A DNA stretch of 64,000 nt from an uncultured Pseudomonadales bacterium (GCA_958296405.1 OY282519.1:434001-498000), one strand, 5' to 3'; positions 19,032-29,189 are shown, counted from the stretch's first letter. Numbers and translations are program-made. Notes: a model not told the origin generated them from the sequence alone.

Positions 19032-19778
19032 ATGCTCCGCATCGAAAACCTGCATGCCAATGCCGGGGACGAGCCCATTCTCCGCGGCGTGAATCTTGTG
19101 GTGCGCCCCGGCGAAGTGCATGCGCTGATGGGCCCCAACGGTTCGGGCAAGAGCACGCTGGCGAACGTCATCGCCGGCCGGCCGGGCTACGACGTCACCG
19201 CCGGCAGCGTGAGCCTCGATGGGGTGGACCTCCTGGCCCTGCCCCCGGAGGAGCGGGCACAGCAGGGCGTGTTCATGGCCTTTCAGTACCCCATCGAGAT
19301 TCCGGGCGTCAGCAACATGGAGTTCCTGAAGGCGGCGCTGGATAGCCGCAACGCCGCCCAAGGGCGGCCGGAGCTCTCCGCAGTCCAGTTCCTCAAGCTC
19401 GCCCGCGCCGCGGCGGAGCGCCTTGGGCTCGGCCCGGAGTTCGGCAAGCGCGGCGTGAACGAAGGCTTCTCCGGCGGCGAGAAAAAGCGCAACGAGATTC
19501 TGCAAATGCTGTTGTTGGAGCCACGCCTCGCGTTGCTCGACGAAACGGATTCTGGCCTCGACATCGATTCGCTCGGCACGGTGGCGGCCGGCGTCAATGC
19601 GTTCGCCGGCGAAGACAACGCCATCGTGCTGGTCACGCACTACGCCCGGTTGCTGGAACACATCGTGCCAGACCATGTGCATGTGCTGGTTGCCGGCCGC
19701 ATCGCGCGCAGCGGCGACAAATCCTTCGCCCTTGAGATCGAAGCCAAGGGCTACGGCTGGCTCACGGCGCCGGCATGA
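19032..19778 (+). CDS. sufC: Fe-S cluster assembly ATPase SufC
   Basis: A 248-residue ABC-type ATPase. Walker A is GPNGSGKST (~37-45), the SufC-specific signature is FSGGEKKRNEI (~155-165) and Walker B is LALLDETDSGLD (~175-186). SufC hydrolyses ATP to drive conformational change in the SufBC2D scaffold. It starts 18 bases after the sufB stop and overlaps sufD by four bases (ATGA), so the three subunits should be made together. Confidence 0.96.
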   Translation: MLRIENLHANAGDEPILRGVNLVVRPGEVHALMGPNGSGKSTLANVIAGRPGYDVTAGSVSLDGVDLLALPPEERAQQGVFMAFQYPIEIPGVSNMEFLKAALDSRNAAQGRPELSAVQFLKLARAAAERLGLGPEFGKRGVNEGFSGGEKKRNEILQMLLLEPRLALLDETDSGLDIDSLGTVAAGVNAFAGEDNAIVLVTHYARLLEHIVPDHVHVLVAGRIARSGDKSFALEIEAKGYGWLTAPA

Positions 19779-20905
19779 ACGCGAGCACCGCGCAGGCCTT
19801 CCGCGACTCCGCGTTGCGCCACGCCACGCGCTACGCGCCGTGGTTGGACCGTCGCCCCAGCCGTGATGCGCTGGCGGATGCCACGCTGCCGGAGCCGCGT
19901 TGCGAGGCGTGGCGCCACACCAACCCAAACCGCTGGTACGGCGCCGAACGGCCAGCCCGTCGCCAGCGGCTGGATGCGCGCGGGCCACCCAACATTCGCG
20001 TCATCCCCTTCGAGGAGGCCGACGCGGAAGACCGGCATCGCATCGGCCAGCACCTGAACGCCACCTTGGACCGCGCGCGTTATCCGTTGGCCAACGTCAA
20101 CGACCTGCTGCTCGACCAAGGCGTGCTCATCCGGGTGCCCCGCGCCGCGGCGCCGGCCGAGTTGCTGTTGGGAGACCTTGGGGGCGGCTATGAACGCGCC
20201 CTCGTGCTCGTCGAGCCCGGCGCCGAGTGCGTGCTCACCGAGCGCCCTGCCGCGCCCCGCCAGCGGGTGGTGGAACTCGTCGTCGGGGCCGGCGCCACCC
20301 TGCGGCACATCCGCCTGCAGCCGTCTTCGGACGCCGTGGAGCACCACTTGGTTTCCGCGCAAGTGGGCGCCGGCGCGACCTATCGGGTCGCCCAGCACGG
20401 CTGCGGCTCGCCGCTGCGCCGTTGCGACCTGCACATTGCGGCCAGCGGCGCCGGCGCGGAGATTGCCGTGCGCACCGCGTACCGGCTCGGCGAGCGGCAG
20501 CATCTGGACACCCACATCGCGGTGGATCACGCGGCGCCAAACGTGGTGAGCCGGCAGGTCGCCCGCGGCGCCGTGGGCGCGGCGGCGCGGGCAGTGTTCG
20601 ATGGCCGCATCCACATTGCCCCCAAGGCGCAAGGCGCAGACGCCACGTTGACGGCGAAGCACCTGCTGTTGGCGCCAGACGCCGCCGCCTATGCCAAGCC
20701 GGAACTGGAGATCTACGCGAACGATGTGCAGTGCGCCCACGGCGCCACGGTGGGGGATCTAGACGCCAATGCCCTCTTCTACTGCCGTTCCCGCGGCATG
20801 GACGAAGCGGCTGCGCGGCAGCTGTTGGTGATGGCTTTCCTCGCGGAAGCGCTGGGCGACGCGGCGCCCGAGGCGGCGCAGGCGCTGCTGGGGATGCAGC
20901 GATGA
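19775..20905 (+). CDS. sufD: Fe-S cluster assembly protein SufD
   Basis: 376 residues, homologous to SufB in its C-terminal beta-helix part. Recognisable text includes FDGRIHIAPKAQGADATLTAKHLLL and CAHGATVGDLDANALFYCRSRG, the usual SufD ending, here at ~275-350. SufD is the non-catalytic partner of SufB in the SufBC2D complex and is needed for iron uptake into the cluster. The N-terminal ~120 residues diverge as usual. Its ATG overlaps sufC, and its stop overlaps the sufS start (ATGA). Confidence 0.94.
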   Translation: MNASTAQAFRDSALRHATRYAPWLDRRPSRDALADATLPEPRCEAWRHTNPNRWYGAERPARRQRLDARGPPNIRVIPFEEADAEDRHRIGQHLNATLDRARYPLANVNDLLLDQGVLIRVPRAAAPAELLLGDLGGGYERALVLVEPGAECVLTERPAAPRQRVVELVVGAGATLRHIRLQPSSDAVEHHLVSAQVGAGATYRVAQHGCGSPLRRCDLHIAASGAGAEIAVRTAYRLGERQHLDTHIAVDHAAPNVVSRQVARGAVGAAARAVFDGRIHIAPKAQGADATLTAKHLLLAPDAAAYAKPELEIYANDVQCAHGATVGDLDANALFYCRSRGMDEAAARQLLVMAFLAEALGDAAPEAAQALLGMQR

Positions 20906-22200
20906 CTTCCGAGGCGCCCCCCAGCCGGAAAGGTGGGCACAATCAGGCCACGCGGCGCCCAGTGTCGCGACGCAGCGCGTCGCGCAACCCGCCTGCCGCG
21001 TTCGATGTGGAGGCTGCGCGCGCCGCCTTCCCGCTCATCGCCAACCGGCCAGACTTGGCCTATCTCGACAACGCCGCGACGACGCAGAAGCCCAGCGCGG
21101 TGCTCGACGCCACGCGCAACCACTACGAAGCGCGCAACGCCAACGTGCATCGCGCCGCGCACGGGCTGAGCGACGCCGCCACCGCCGCGTTCGAGGCGGC
21201 GCGGCACCGGGTCGCGCAGCGCATCAACGCGGCCAGCGCCACCGAAATCGTGTGGACGCGAGGCACCACGGAAGGCATCAACTTAGTCACCCAATCCTAT
21301 GCGGACGCGGTGCTGCGCGAGGGCGACGCCGTGCTCGTCACGGAGATGGAGCACCACTCCAACATCGTGCCTTGGCAGATCGTCTGCGCACGGCGCGGCG
21401 CCGAACTGCGCGCCGCGCGCGTCACCCCAGAAGGATGCCTCGACATCGAAGACTTCAAGGCCAAGCTCGATGGCGCGCGCATCGCCGCTTTCTGCCATGT
21501 CTCCAACGCCTTGGGCACCGTGAACGCCGTGCGCGAACTCACGAGCCTCGCCAAGCGCGCCGGCGCCACCACGGTGGTTGACGGCGCCCAAGCCATCCCC
21601 CACTACCCGGTGGATGTGCAGGAGTTGGGTTGCGATTTCTACGCCTTTTCCGGCCACAAGGCCTACGGCCCCACCGGCATCGGCGCCCTGTACGGGCGCG
21701 AGGCGCTGCTCGAAGCCATGCCCCCTTGGCAGGCCGGCGGCGAGATGATCGAGGAAGTGCGGTTGGAGGCCACCACCTACGCTGGCCTGCCCTTCAAGTT
21801 CGAGGCTGGCACGCCGAACATCGCCGGCGCCATCGGCTTGGCCGCCGCCTTCGACTATTTGGACGGCCTCGACGCAGAGAGCCTGCGCCGGCACGAGGAA
21901 CAGCTGCTGGCCGAAGCCACTTCCGGCTTGCTGCAGATAGAAGGGGCGCGGGTTGTCGGCACCGCGCACCGGAAAGGCCCGGTGCTCTCGTTCGTCATCG
22001 ATGGCGCCCATCCACAGGACATCGGCACGCTCTTGGATCAGCAAGGCGTGGCGGTGCGCGCCGGCCACCACTGCGCGATGCCGCTGATGCGGCGGCTCGG
22101 CATCGGCGGCACCGTGCGGGCGTCCTTCGCCTTGTATAATTCCAGCGCGGACATCGAACGGTTGGTGAGCGCGGCGCACAAAGCCAAGACGCTGCTCTGA
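20902..22200 (+). CDS. sufS: cysteine desulfurase SufS
   Basis: A 432-residue group II PLP desulfurase. It shows YLDNAATTQKP (~55), HRAAHGLSDAAT, the PLP lysine in FSGHKAYGPTGIG (~250-262) and the catalytic cysteine in RAGHHCAMPLMRRLG (~393-407). It releases sulfur from cysteine as a persulfide, which SufE (last gene here) carries to SufB. An unusually long, basic, Ser/Arg-rich N-terminal extension (~30 residues) precedes the homologous part; the true start could be downstream, but no later start has better context. ATG 20902 overlaps the sufD stop. Confidence 0.95.
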   Translation: MTSEAPPSRKGGHNQATRRPVSRRSASRNPPAAFDVEAARAAFPLIANRPDLAYLDNAATTQKPSAVLDATRNHYEARNANVHRAAHGLSDAATAAFEAARHRVAQRINAASATEIVWTRGTTEGINLVTQSYADAVLREGDAVLVTEMEHHSNIVPWQIVCARRGAELRAARVTPEGCLDIEDFKAKLDGARIAAFCHVSNALGTVNAVRELTSLAKRAGATTVVDGAQAIPHYPVDVQELGCDFYAFSGHKAYGPTGIGALYGREALLEAMPPWQAGGEMIEEVRLEATTYAGLPFKFEAGTPNIAGAIGLAAAFDYLDGLDAESLRRHEEQLLAEATSGLLQIEGARVVGTAHRKGPVLSFVIDGAHPQDIGTLLDQQGVAVRAGHHCAMPLMRRLGIGGTVRASFALYNSSADIERLVSAAHKAKTLL

Positions 22201-22227
22201 CACCCTTCGAACCGCTGGGAGGCCGCC

Positions 22228-22587
22228 ATGCAAACACGCAGTTACGACCCGCACGCCATCACCTTGACGCCGCCAGCGCTGGACCATGTGCGGCGGCAAC
22301 TGGCCTCGGAAGGGGCCGCCGCGGTGGTGCTCGGCGTCACCGAGAGCGGCTGCAACGGCTACATGTACGCTCTGGACTTCGCCGCCCACGCGCCGGCCGA
22401 AGCGCGCGCCTTCCGCTTCGACGCCGGCGTGCAAGTGTTCGTCGCGGAGCAGGATTGGCCCCTCGTGCGCGGCACGGAGATCGATTACGTCACCGAGGGG
22501 TTGAACTCCGCGCTCAAGTTCCGCAACCCGAACGCCGTGACGGAATGTGGCTGCGGCGAGAGCTTCGCCATCGAATCCCACGGCTAG
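22228..22587 (+). CDS. sufA: A-type Fe-S carrier (SufA/IscA/HesB family)
   Basis: 119 residues with the three conserved cysteines of A-type carriers: one in TESGCNGYMY (~43) and two in the C-terminal ECGCGESF (~110-112). These proteins receive clusters from the scaffold and pass them to target enzymes. CTGGGAGGCC lies just upstream of the ATG as ribosome site. It sits between sufS and sufT in the operon. SufA is chosen over ErpA or IscA by context. Confidence 0.9.
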   Translation: MQTRSYDPHAITLTPPALDHVRRQLASEGAAAVVLGVTESGCNGYMYALDFAAHAPAEARAFRFDAGVQVFVAEQDWPLVRGTEIDYVTEGLNSALKFRNPNAVTECGCGESFAIESHG

Positions 22588-22612
22588 GGCCGCTCCCGCA
22601 GGAGGCGTCGCC

Positions 22613-23137
22613 ATGGAGCGCCGCATCGTCCCCATCCGCCGCGCCGTCACCGCCCGCCTTGTGCCGAGCGGCGCGCCGGTGGACATTCCGGCCGGCGCGT
22701 TCGTCACCCTGACGCAAGCCTTGGGCGGCGCCTACACCGTCGTGTCCCAAGGCAACATGGCGCGCATCGACGGCGAAGATGCAGACGCGCTGGGCTTCGA
22801 GCCAGAGCGCTTGCGGTTCACGCCGCCGCCGGATGGCGAACCGAGCATCGAGCAGGTGCGGGCGGCCCTCGCCACGGTGCATGACCCTGAGATTCCTGTG
22901 AACATCGTCGATCTTGGCTTGGTCTATCACACCGAACTGCGGGGACGCTCAGCGCACATCGAGATGACGTTGACGGCGCCCGGCTGCGGCATGGGGCCGG
23001 TGCTGGTGGATGACGTGAAGCGGCGTGTGGGCAGCGTGCCCTTCGTTGCCGACGTAGCCGTCGAGCTGGTGTTTGAGCCGCCTTGGTCGCGCGACATGAT
23101 GACGGACGAGGCGCAACTCGCCCTAGGCCTCTTCTAG
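22613..23137 (+). CDS. sufT: SufT-type Fe-S assembly factor (DUF59/MIP18 domain)
   Basis: 174 residues. The N-terminal ~75 residues (VPSGAPVDIPAGAFVTLTQALGG, split here) are the part specific to SufT proteins. Residues ~80-170 form a DUF59 domain with DPEIPVNIVDLGLVY and TAPGCGMGPVLVDDV, where the conserved Cys sits. SufT is an auxiliary factor in Fe-S protein maturation in many bacteria. GGAGG at 22601-22605 fixes the ATG at 22613. It lies seven bases before sufE. Confidence 0.92.
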   Translation: MERRIVPIRRAVTARLVPSGAPVDIPAGAFVTLTQALGGAYTVVSQGNMARIDGEDADALGFEPERLRFTPPPDGEPSIEQVRAALATVHDPEIPVNIVDLGLVYHTELRGRSAHIEMTLTAPGCGMGPVLVDDVKRRVGSVPFVADVAVELVFEPPWSRDMMTDEAQLALGLF

Positions 23138-23144
23138 AACGCCG

Positions 23145-23585
23145 ATGAACGCGGCACTGGACGAGATTCAGGGCGCCTTCAGCCTGTTCGACGACTGGGA
23201 GGACACCTATCGGTTCATCATCGACCTCGGCAAGGCGCTGCCTGGGCTGGATGCGGCGCACAAGACTGAAGAGCGGCTCGTGCGGGGCTGCCAAAGCCAA
23301 GTGTGGTTGGTGTCGCGCCTGGACGAGAACACCGGTCGGATGCGGCTTCGCATCGACAGCGACGCGCACATTGTGCGCGGCCTCATCGCCATCGTGCTGG
23401 CAGCCTACGACGGCGAAACGCCGGCCGACATCGTGGCCTACGACATTGAAGCCCTGTTCGAGGAGCTCGACCTATTGGCCCACCTAAGCCCCACCCGCGG
23501 CAACGGCTTGCGCGCGCTGGTCGGCCAGATCAGGGGCGTTGCCGCGGCGGCCGCCGCCGTCGTGCCCAGCCATTCCGGGCATTGA
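23145..23585 (+). CDS. sufE: sulfur acceptor protein SufE
   Basis: 146 residues with FDDWEDTYRFIIDLGKALP (~14-32) and the acceptor cysteine in VRGCQSQVWL (~46-55). SufE takes the persulfide from SufS and delivers it to SufBCD. It is the last gene of the operon, seven bases after sufT. The Ala-rich tail after residue 125 is not part of the conserved fold. The 280 bases downstream to the helicase gene hold no gene I can support and no obvious terminator hairpin. Confidence 0.93.
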   Translation: MNAALDEIQGAFSLFDDWEDTYRFIIDLGKALPGLDAAHKTEERLVRGCQSQVWLVSRLDENTGRMRLRIDSDAHIVRGLIAIVLAAYDGETPADIVAYDIEALFEELDLLAHLSPTRGNGLRALVGQIRGVAAAAAAVVPSHSGH

Positions 23586-23869
23586 ACGGGCGCCTTCAGG
23601 CCACCAGACCCAGCAGCGTCCATCCTCACGCCGGCGCCCGATCTTGGCGGCGCTCGCTCGCACCGGCACATCGACCGCGGCCACCTTGACGGCCTGTTCA
23701 TCCCATCTCCGCTGCTGAAGCTGTTGAGCACGGATCTCGTGACGTCGGCCGCAACGGCAATTCGAGGCCGTCTGCCGCTCCAAAGCCGCAGCGCCGCTCT
23801 CGGCGACGGCCGCTGGCCGCTCCCCGCGCCAGTTTCCCGAGCGTCGCCCCCTGCTGCTACATTGACGTG

Positions 23870-26800
23870 ATGATCCGCGTCATGCCAAGCACTCCGGAAC
23901 CCGCTGGCGACGCCGGTGACGCGCCTCTCGATGCGTCAACAGACGCGCTGGACGCCTTCCACCCGTTGGTCGCCGAGTGGTTCCGCGGCCGCTACGGAGC
24001 GCCCACCGAAGTGCAGGCGCGGAGTTGGCCGCGCATCGCCGCCGGCGAGCATGTCCTCATCACCGCGCCCACCGGCAGCGGCAAGACGCTCACCGCCTTT
24101 CTTTGGGCATTGAACGCCTTCGCCCGCGGCGAGGCCGAAGCGGGCGCCACCCGCGTGCTCTACATTTCGCCATTGAAGGCATTGAACAGCGACATCCGCC
24201 GCAATCTGGCGCAGCCGCTTGGCGAGTTGCGGCAGCTCTTTGAGCAGCGCGGCAAGCCGTTCCCGAACGTCCGCGCCCAGACGCGCAGCGGCGATACGCC
24301 GCCCGGCGAACGCCAACACATGCTGCGCCGCCCACCCGAGCTGCTCATCACCACGCCGGAAAGCCTCGCCTTGATCTTGAGCACCGCGCGCGGACGCGAG
24401 GCGCTGGCCACCACCGAAACCGTCGTCTTGGACGAGGTTCACGCCGTGGTGGAGAACCGCCGGGGCGTATCGCTCATGACCAGCCTCGAGCGGCTGGTGG
24501 AAGTGGCCGGCGAGGTGCAGCGCATCGCCCTTTCGGCGACGGTGCGCCCGTTGGAGGCCGTGGCCCGCTACATCGGCGGCCATGCGCCGCGCCAGCCCGG
24601 CCGCGGCGCGGCGCGAACCACGCCCCGGGCAGTGAGCATCGTGCAATCGCGCATGGCCAAGCGCATCGAGTTCTCCATTCGTTTCCCCGCCGCGGCCCGC
24701 GAGGCAGCGGAGAACGGCATCAAGATCTGGAACCCGTTGGCGGATGCCTTCAAGGACGTGATCGAAGCCAACCAATCGACGTTGTTCTTCACCAACAGCC
24801 GCCGCATGGCCGAGAAGATCACGCTGAAGCTCAACGAAGACGCCGCGGCGCCACGCGCCTATGCCCACCACGGCTCGCTTTCGCGGGAAATCCGCACGGA
24901 AGTGGAGCGCCGCCTGAAGGACGGCGAACTGAAGGCCATCGTGGCGACGAACTCGCTGGAACTAGGCATTGACGTGGGCGCCCTCGACGCCGTGGCGCTG
25001 GTGCAGTCGCCGCCGTCCATCGCCGCCGCCATGCAGCGCATCGGCCGCGCCGGGCACAACGTTGGCGAGCCAAGCCGGGGGCTGCTGTACCCCAGCCATG
25101 CGCGCGATTTCCTGGACGCCGTCGTCATCGCGCAAGCCATCCGCGAGCGCGACATCGAACCGCTGCGGCCCATGGCCGGCGCGCTGGACGCCTTGGCGCA
25201 AGCGATCATCTCGACCACGGCGTCTGAAACTTGGCGCGTTGAAGACCTGTACGCGATGCTGCGCCGCGCCGCGCCATACGCAGCGCTCGAACGCGAGCAG
25301 TTCGATTTGGTGGTGGAAATGCTGGCCGGGCGCTACGCCGGCGCCCGCATTCGCGCCTTGGAGCCGCGCCTCGTCTTCGACCGGCGCAACGGCACGGTGA
25401 GCGCCCGCAAGGGCGCCGTGTTCGCGCTGTATGCCGCCGGCGGCACCATTCCAGACCGCGGCTACTACAAGTTGCGCGAGGCGGACAGCGGCGCCCTGAT
25501 CGGCGAGCTCGACGAGGAGTTCGTCTGGGAAGCCACCGTGGGCCAAACCTTCACGCTCGGCGCGCAGAGCTGGCGCATCCACCGCATCACCCACAACGAC
25601 GTGCTCGCCAAGCCAGCGCCCGCCAACGCCGCGGCGCCGCCGTTCTGGCGCGCCGAGAACATCGACCGACGCTTCCACTTCGCGCAGCGCGAGGGCGATT
25701 TCCTCGAGTTCGCGGAAGGCTTGCTGGCGCGCGACGGGCAGGACGAACTACTCGGCCACCTGCGCTCGCAACTCGGCTTTGACGCCGTGGCCGCCAGCGA
25801 GCTGGTGGACTTTCTGGCGCGGCAACGGCAAGCGACTGGCTGCGCGCTGCCGCATCGCGGCCATCTGCTGGTGGAGCAAGTGTTGGCCGCGCCGGGCGGC
25901 TACGCGAGCGCTGAAGGCGAACGTCAAGTGGTGCTGCACACTTGCTGGGGCGGCCAAGTGAATCGCCCCATCGCGTTGGCGATGGCCGCCGCGTGGCGGC
26001 AGCGCTTCGACGCCCCGGCAGACATCCACGCGGACAACCATGTCATCGTCGCGCGCCTCGGCGCGGAAGGCGATGCCGAGGCGCTGTTGACGCTGGCGAC
26101 GCCGGCAAACCTCCACGTGCTGTTGCGCGAGGCCGTGGAGCGCAGCGGCTTCTTCGGCGCCCGCTTTCGCGAATGCGCCGCGCGGGCGCTGCTCATCACG
26201 CGCGGGCGCTTCAACCAACGCATGCCGCTGTGGCTGACGCGGATGCACGCCAAGAAGCTCCTCGAGGCGGTGTCGAAGCTACCCGATTTCCCAGTGCTGC
26301 TCGAAGCATGGCGCACCTGCCTGAGCGACGAGTTCGACCTGCCGGCGACAGAGCAGGCCTTGGCAGACCTGCAGTCTGGCGCGGTGCGCTGGTCCATGAC
26401 CACGGCATCCACACCCAGCCCGTTCGCCGCCGACATCGCCTTCGCGCAAATCAACCGCTACATGTATGCCGACGACCAGCCCGAACATCAGCACCGCTCG
26501 GCGCTCGCCGACGACCTCATTCGCCAAGCCACCTTCGACAGCCGCTTGCGGCCGCGCATCGACCCCGCGGTGGTCGCCACATTCGAGGCGAAGGCGCAGC
26601 GCAGCGCAGACGGCTACGCGCCGCGCGATGCTGTTGAGCTCGGCGAGTGGCTGAAGGAGCGCGTGCTCATTCCCGCGGCGGAGTTTCGCGCTCTGCTCGC
26701 GGCCGCTGGGCTGGAAGCCCCGGCTGCGGCGCAGCGCATCGAGCGGAACGGCACCGCTTGGCACGTCCACGGCGAGAACTTGGCGCACGCGCGGCGGGTG

Positions 26801-28270
26801 CTGCTTGGCGAGGACGTGCCCAGCGAAACGGCAGATCAGCGCGACGCCACCCAGCTCTTCGCCGAGTTTGCGCGCTGCTATGGCCCACGCACCGCGGCGG
26901 AGTTCGAGGCATTGTTTCCGGCCACTCCGACAGTGGTCGCCGCGGCGCTCGCCGAACTCGGCGAAGCCAATGTCATGGTCGAGGGGCCGCTGATCGCCGG
27001 TGATGACGCCATGCGCTGGTGCGACGCGGAGAACTTGGAGACGCTGATCCGCTTCCAGCGGGCGGCGCGGCGCCCGGCGCTGGCGCCCCGCTCAGTGCGC
27101 GCGCTGCCGGCGTTCCTCGCCAACTGGCATGGCGTTGCCGCGGCCGCTTCGCAACCAGCGCTGTTGGACGCGGCGGAGCGTTTGCGGGGTTATCCCGCGC
27201 CGCTGTCGTTTTGGCTGGACGACGCCTGGCAGGCGCGGCTTGTCGGCTTCACGCCGGAGCGCCTGAACGCCGCTTGCGCCAACGACGGCCTCGCTTGGCG
27301 CGGCGTGGGCAAGGAGTGGGCCACGTTCGCCTTCGCAGACGAGATCGACGCGCTCGCCCCGCCGGCCGCGCGCGAAACCGACATGCAGCCGTTGTTCGCC
27401 GACCCTGCGGCGCGTTACACCTTCCACCAGCTATTGGACGCCGGCGATGAAGATGCCGAGACGTTCAACGCAGCGTTTTGGAACGCCATTTGGGGCGGCG
27501 GGCTTGCCGCCGACGGGCCCCAAGCGCTGCGCACCGGCATGGAGCGGCGCTTTCGGCTCGTTGACGGCGGGGCGGGCCGCCAACAGCGCCTGCGCCGCCG
27601 CGCCCGGCGCGTCGCCCTCGGCTGGCCCGGCAACTGGTTCCTGACCGGGCGCGCCGACGCCGAGCGCGATGCGTTGGATGAGCTGGAAGCCGCGAAGGTG
27701 CGCTGCCAAGCGCTGTTGGATCGCTACGGCATCGTCAGCCGGGAAATCGCCAACCGCGAAGGAGGCGATTGGCGTTGGGCCAAGACGTTCACCGCATTCC
27801 GCCTGATGGAGTTGGCCGGGGAAGTGCTGGCCGGCCTGTTTTTCCAAGGCATGTCCGGGCCGCAGTTCGCCTTGCCGCAAGCGCTCCACCATCTCGAACG
27901 CCGCGCCGCCGCGCCGACCGCCTTCTACTTGAGCGCTTGGGATCCCATCGCCCCCACCGGCTTGGGGCTGGGCTGGGAAGGCCTGCCGCAACGCCGCGCC
28001 GGCAACTACCTCGGCTTTCACCGCGGCGAACTGGCGTTGACGGTGGAAAACGCCGGCAAGCGCTTGCACATTCTGCTCGACCCAGACGACCCCGGCTTGG
28101 ACGCGCTGCTGCCCAACTTGGCCGCGCTGGCCACGACGGGCCGCCGCCTCGTGGTGGAGACCATCAATGACGCGCCGGCGCGTGACAGCCCGTATCTCGC
28201 GGCCCTGTCTCGGCACTTGACGCTCGGCCAAGATCACCGCGGCGTGTTCTTCGAGCGCCAGATCGCCTGA
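23870..28270 (+). CDS. lhr: Lhr-type DEAD/DEAH ATP-dependent helicase
   Basis: About 1466 residues. Helicase motifs are clear: Q-motif region EVQARSWP, Walker A APTGSGKT (~68-75), motif Ib TTPESL, DEVH (~188), SAT (~225) and the motif V-VI stretch TNSLELGIDVG followed by QRIGRAGHNVG (~360-400). The long C-terminal part holds the winged-helix and Lhr-CTD-like domains typical of the large helicase related to E. coli Lhr, a DNA-repair-linked 3'-5' translocase. ATG 23870 is used; the frame also has GTG one codon before it and ATG 23882. Single gene, with no partner nuclease or phosphoesterase nearby. Confidence 0.93.
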   Translation: MIRVMPSTPEPAGDAGDAPLDASTDALDAFHPLVAEWFRGRYGAPTEVQARSWPRIAAGEHVLITAPTGSGKTLTAFLWALNAFARGEAEAGATRVLYISPLKALNSDIRRNLAQPLGELRQLFEQRGKPFPNVRAQTRSGDTPPGERQHMLRRPPELLITTPESLALILSTARGREALATTETVVLDEVHAVVENRRGVSLMTSLERLVEVAGEVQRIALSATVRPLEAVARYIGGHAPRQPGRGAARTTPRAVSIVQSRMAKRIEFSIRFPAAAREAAENGIKIWNPLADAFKDVIEANQSTLFFTNSRRMAEKITLKLNEDAAAPRAYAHHGSLSREIRTEVERRLKDGELKAIVATNSLELGIDVGALDAVALVQSPPSIAAAMQRIGRAGHNVGEPSRGLLYPSHARDFLDAVVIAQAIRERDIEPLRPMAGALDALAQAIISTTASETWRVEDLYAMLRRAAPYAALEREQFDLVVEMLAGRYAGARIRALEPRLVFDRRNGTVSARKGAVFALYAAGGTIPDRGYYKLREADSGALIGELDEEFVWEATVGQTFTLGAQSWRIHRITHNDVLAKPAPANAAAPPFWRAENIDRRFHFAQREGDFLEFAEGLLARDGQDELLGHLRSQLGFDAVAASELVDFLARQRQATGCALPHRGHLLVEQVLAAPGGYASAEGERQVVLHTCWGGQVNRPIALAMAAAWRQRFDAPADIHADNHVIVARLGAEGDAEALLTLATPANLHVLLREAVERSGFFGARFRECAARALLITRGRFNQRMPLWLTRMHAKKLLEAVSKLPDFPVLLEAWRTCLSDEFDLPATEQALADLQSGAVRWSMTTASTPSPFAADIAFAQINRYMYADDQPEHQHRSALADDLIRQATFDSRLRPRIDPAVVATFEAKAQRSADGYAPRDAVELGEWLKERVLIPAAEFRALLAAAGLEAPAAAQRIERNGTAWHVHGENLAHARRVLLGEDVPSETADQRDATQLFAEFARCYGPRTAAEFEALFPATPTVVAAALAELGEANVMVEGPLIAGDDAMRWCDAENLETLIRFQRAARRPALAPRSVRALPAFLANWHGVAAAASQPALLDAAERLRGYPAPLSFWLDDAWQARLVGFTPERLNAACANDGLAWRGVGKEWATFAFADEIDALAPPAARETDMQPLFADPAARYTFHQLLDAGDEDAETFNAAFWNAIWGGGLAADGPQALRTGMERRFRLVDGGAGRQQRLRRRARRVALGWPGNWFLTGRADAERDALDELEAAKVRCQALLDRYGIVSREIANREGGDWRWAKTFTAFRLMELAGEVLAGLFFQGMSGPQFALPQALHHLERRAAAPTAFYLSAWDPIAPTGLGLGWEGLPQRRAGNYLGFHRGELALTVENAGKRLHILLDPDDPGLDALLPNLAALATTGRRLVVETINDAPARDSPYLAALSRHLTLGQDHRGVFFERQIA

Positions 28271-28368
28271 CAACCCAACGGCAGGCGCTTGGCTGCTATA
28301 GTCCCGCGCCATCGTTGGGGCGCACTCACACCGCGCCGCCATCCGTTCGCCGAACCGAGAAGAGCACC

Positions 28369-29142
28369 GTGGCCAAGGACATTCCAGAAGCAGTGCGCGA
28401 GATTTGCCTCGCCTTGCCGGAGGCCGATGAACAGCCCTCGCGCGGGTCTCCCAACTTTCGGGTGGCGGGCAAGACCTTCGCGACCTTGTCCATCAACCAT
28501 CATGGCGATGGCAAGATCGCACTGTGGTTGAACGCGCCGCCCGGCGCCCAAGCGCTGCACACGACGCGGGAACCGGAGTTCTACTTCGTGCCGCCGTATG
28601 TGGGCCCGCGCGGCTGGCTGGGCGTCGAGCTGGACAAAGGGCTGAACTGGCGCGTCGTTGGCGAACGCCTGCACGAGGCATACCGCCATGTGGCGCCGGC
28701 GCGCCTTGCCGAGGCCACGCTGCCGGCCGCCGACATCGAGCCGCCAACGGCGACGCTGGATGACGAATCCTTCGACCCGCTGCGCCAACCTCGCGCCCAG
28801 GCCATCCTCGCCGAGCTGCGGGAGTTCTGTTTGGGGTTGCCGGAAACGTCCGAGACAACGCAATTCGGCTCGCCGGTGTTCAAGGCTGGCGCCAAGAACT
28901 TCTGCGGTGCGCATCGCTACGGCCGCCGCCTGCGGCTCGAGTTTCGGGTGAGCGCAGACCAGCAGGCCACGCTGACGTTCGACGAACGCTACTCGATTCC
29001 GCGTTACATCGGCCATCACGGCTGGGTGGCATTGGATGTGGAGGACCACATCGATTGGGATGAGGTGCGCGAACTCGCGCTCTCAAGCTACCGCCGCGTC
29101 GCGTTGAAACGCATGCTGCGCGCGCTGGACGGCATGGCTTGA
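28369..29142 (+). CDS. protein with two MmcQ/YjbR-like domains
   Basis: 257 residues made of two related halves, each an MmcQ/YjbR (CyaY-like fold) domain. The first has CLALPEADEQPSRGSPNFRV then FATLSINHH; the second has CLGLPETSETTQFGSPVFKA then CGAHRYGRRLRLEF. Each half ends with a WLGVELD or WVALDVE segment. The domain is thought to bind DNA, but its role is not established. GTG 28369 with GAGAAGAG upstream fits the homologous start better than an open upstream ATG at 28315. A fused pair is less usual than the single-domain form. Confidence 0.75.
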   Translation: MAKDIPEAVREICLALPEADEQPSRGSPNFRVAGKTFATLSINHHGDGKIALWLNAPPGAQALHTTREPEFYFVPPYVGPRGWLGVELDKGLNWRVVGERLHEAYRHVAPARLAEATLPAADIEPPTATLDDESFDPLRQPRAQAILAELREFCLGLPETSETTQFGSPVFKAGAKNFCGAHRYGRRLRLEFRVSADQQATLTFDERYSIPRYIGHHGWVALDVEDHIDWDEVRELALSSYRRVALKRMLRALDGMA

Positions 29143-29189
29143 GGCGCTTCGGCGCCGGGCAAGGGGAACTCGTGCAGGGGGACTAGAGC

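Noticed and set aside
17592-19988. Open frame of 798 codons on the minus strand
   Set aside because: It is antisense to sufB, sufC and sufD, with His/Gly/Arg-rich nonsense translation.
23586-23869. Possible small gene or RNA between sufE and the helicase
   Set aside because: No open frame with a start and ribosome site, and no hairpin with a T run was seen.
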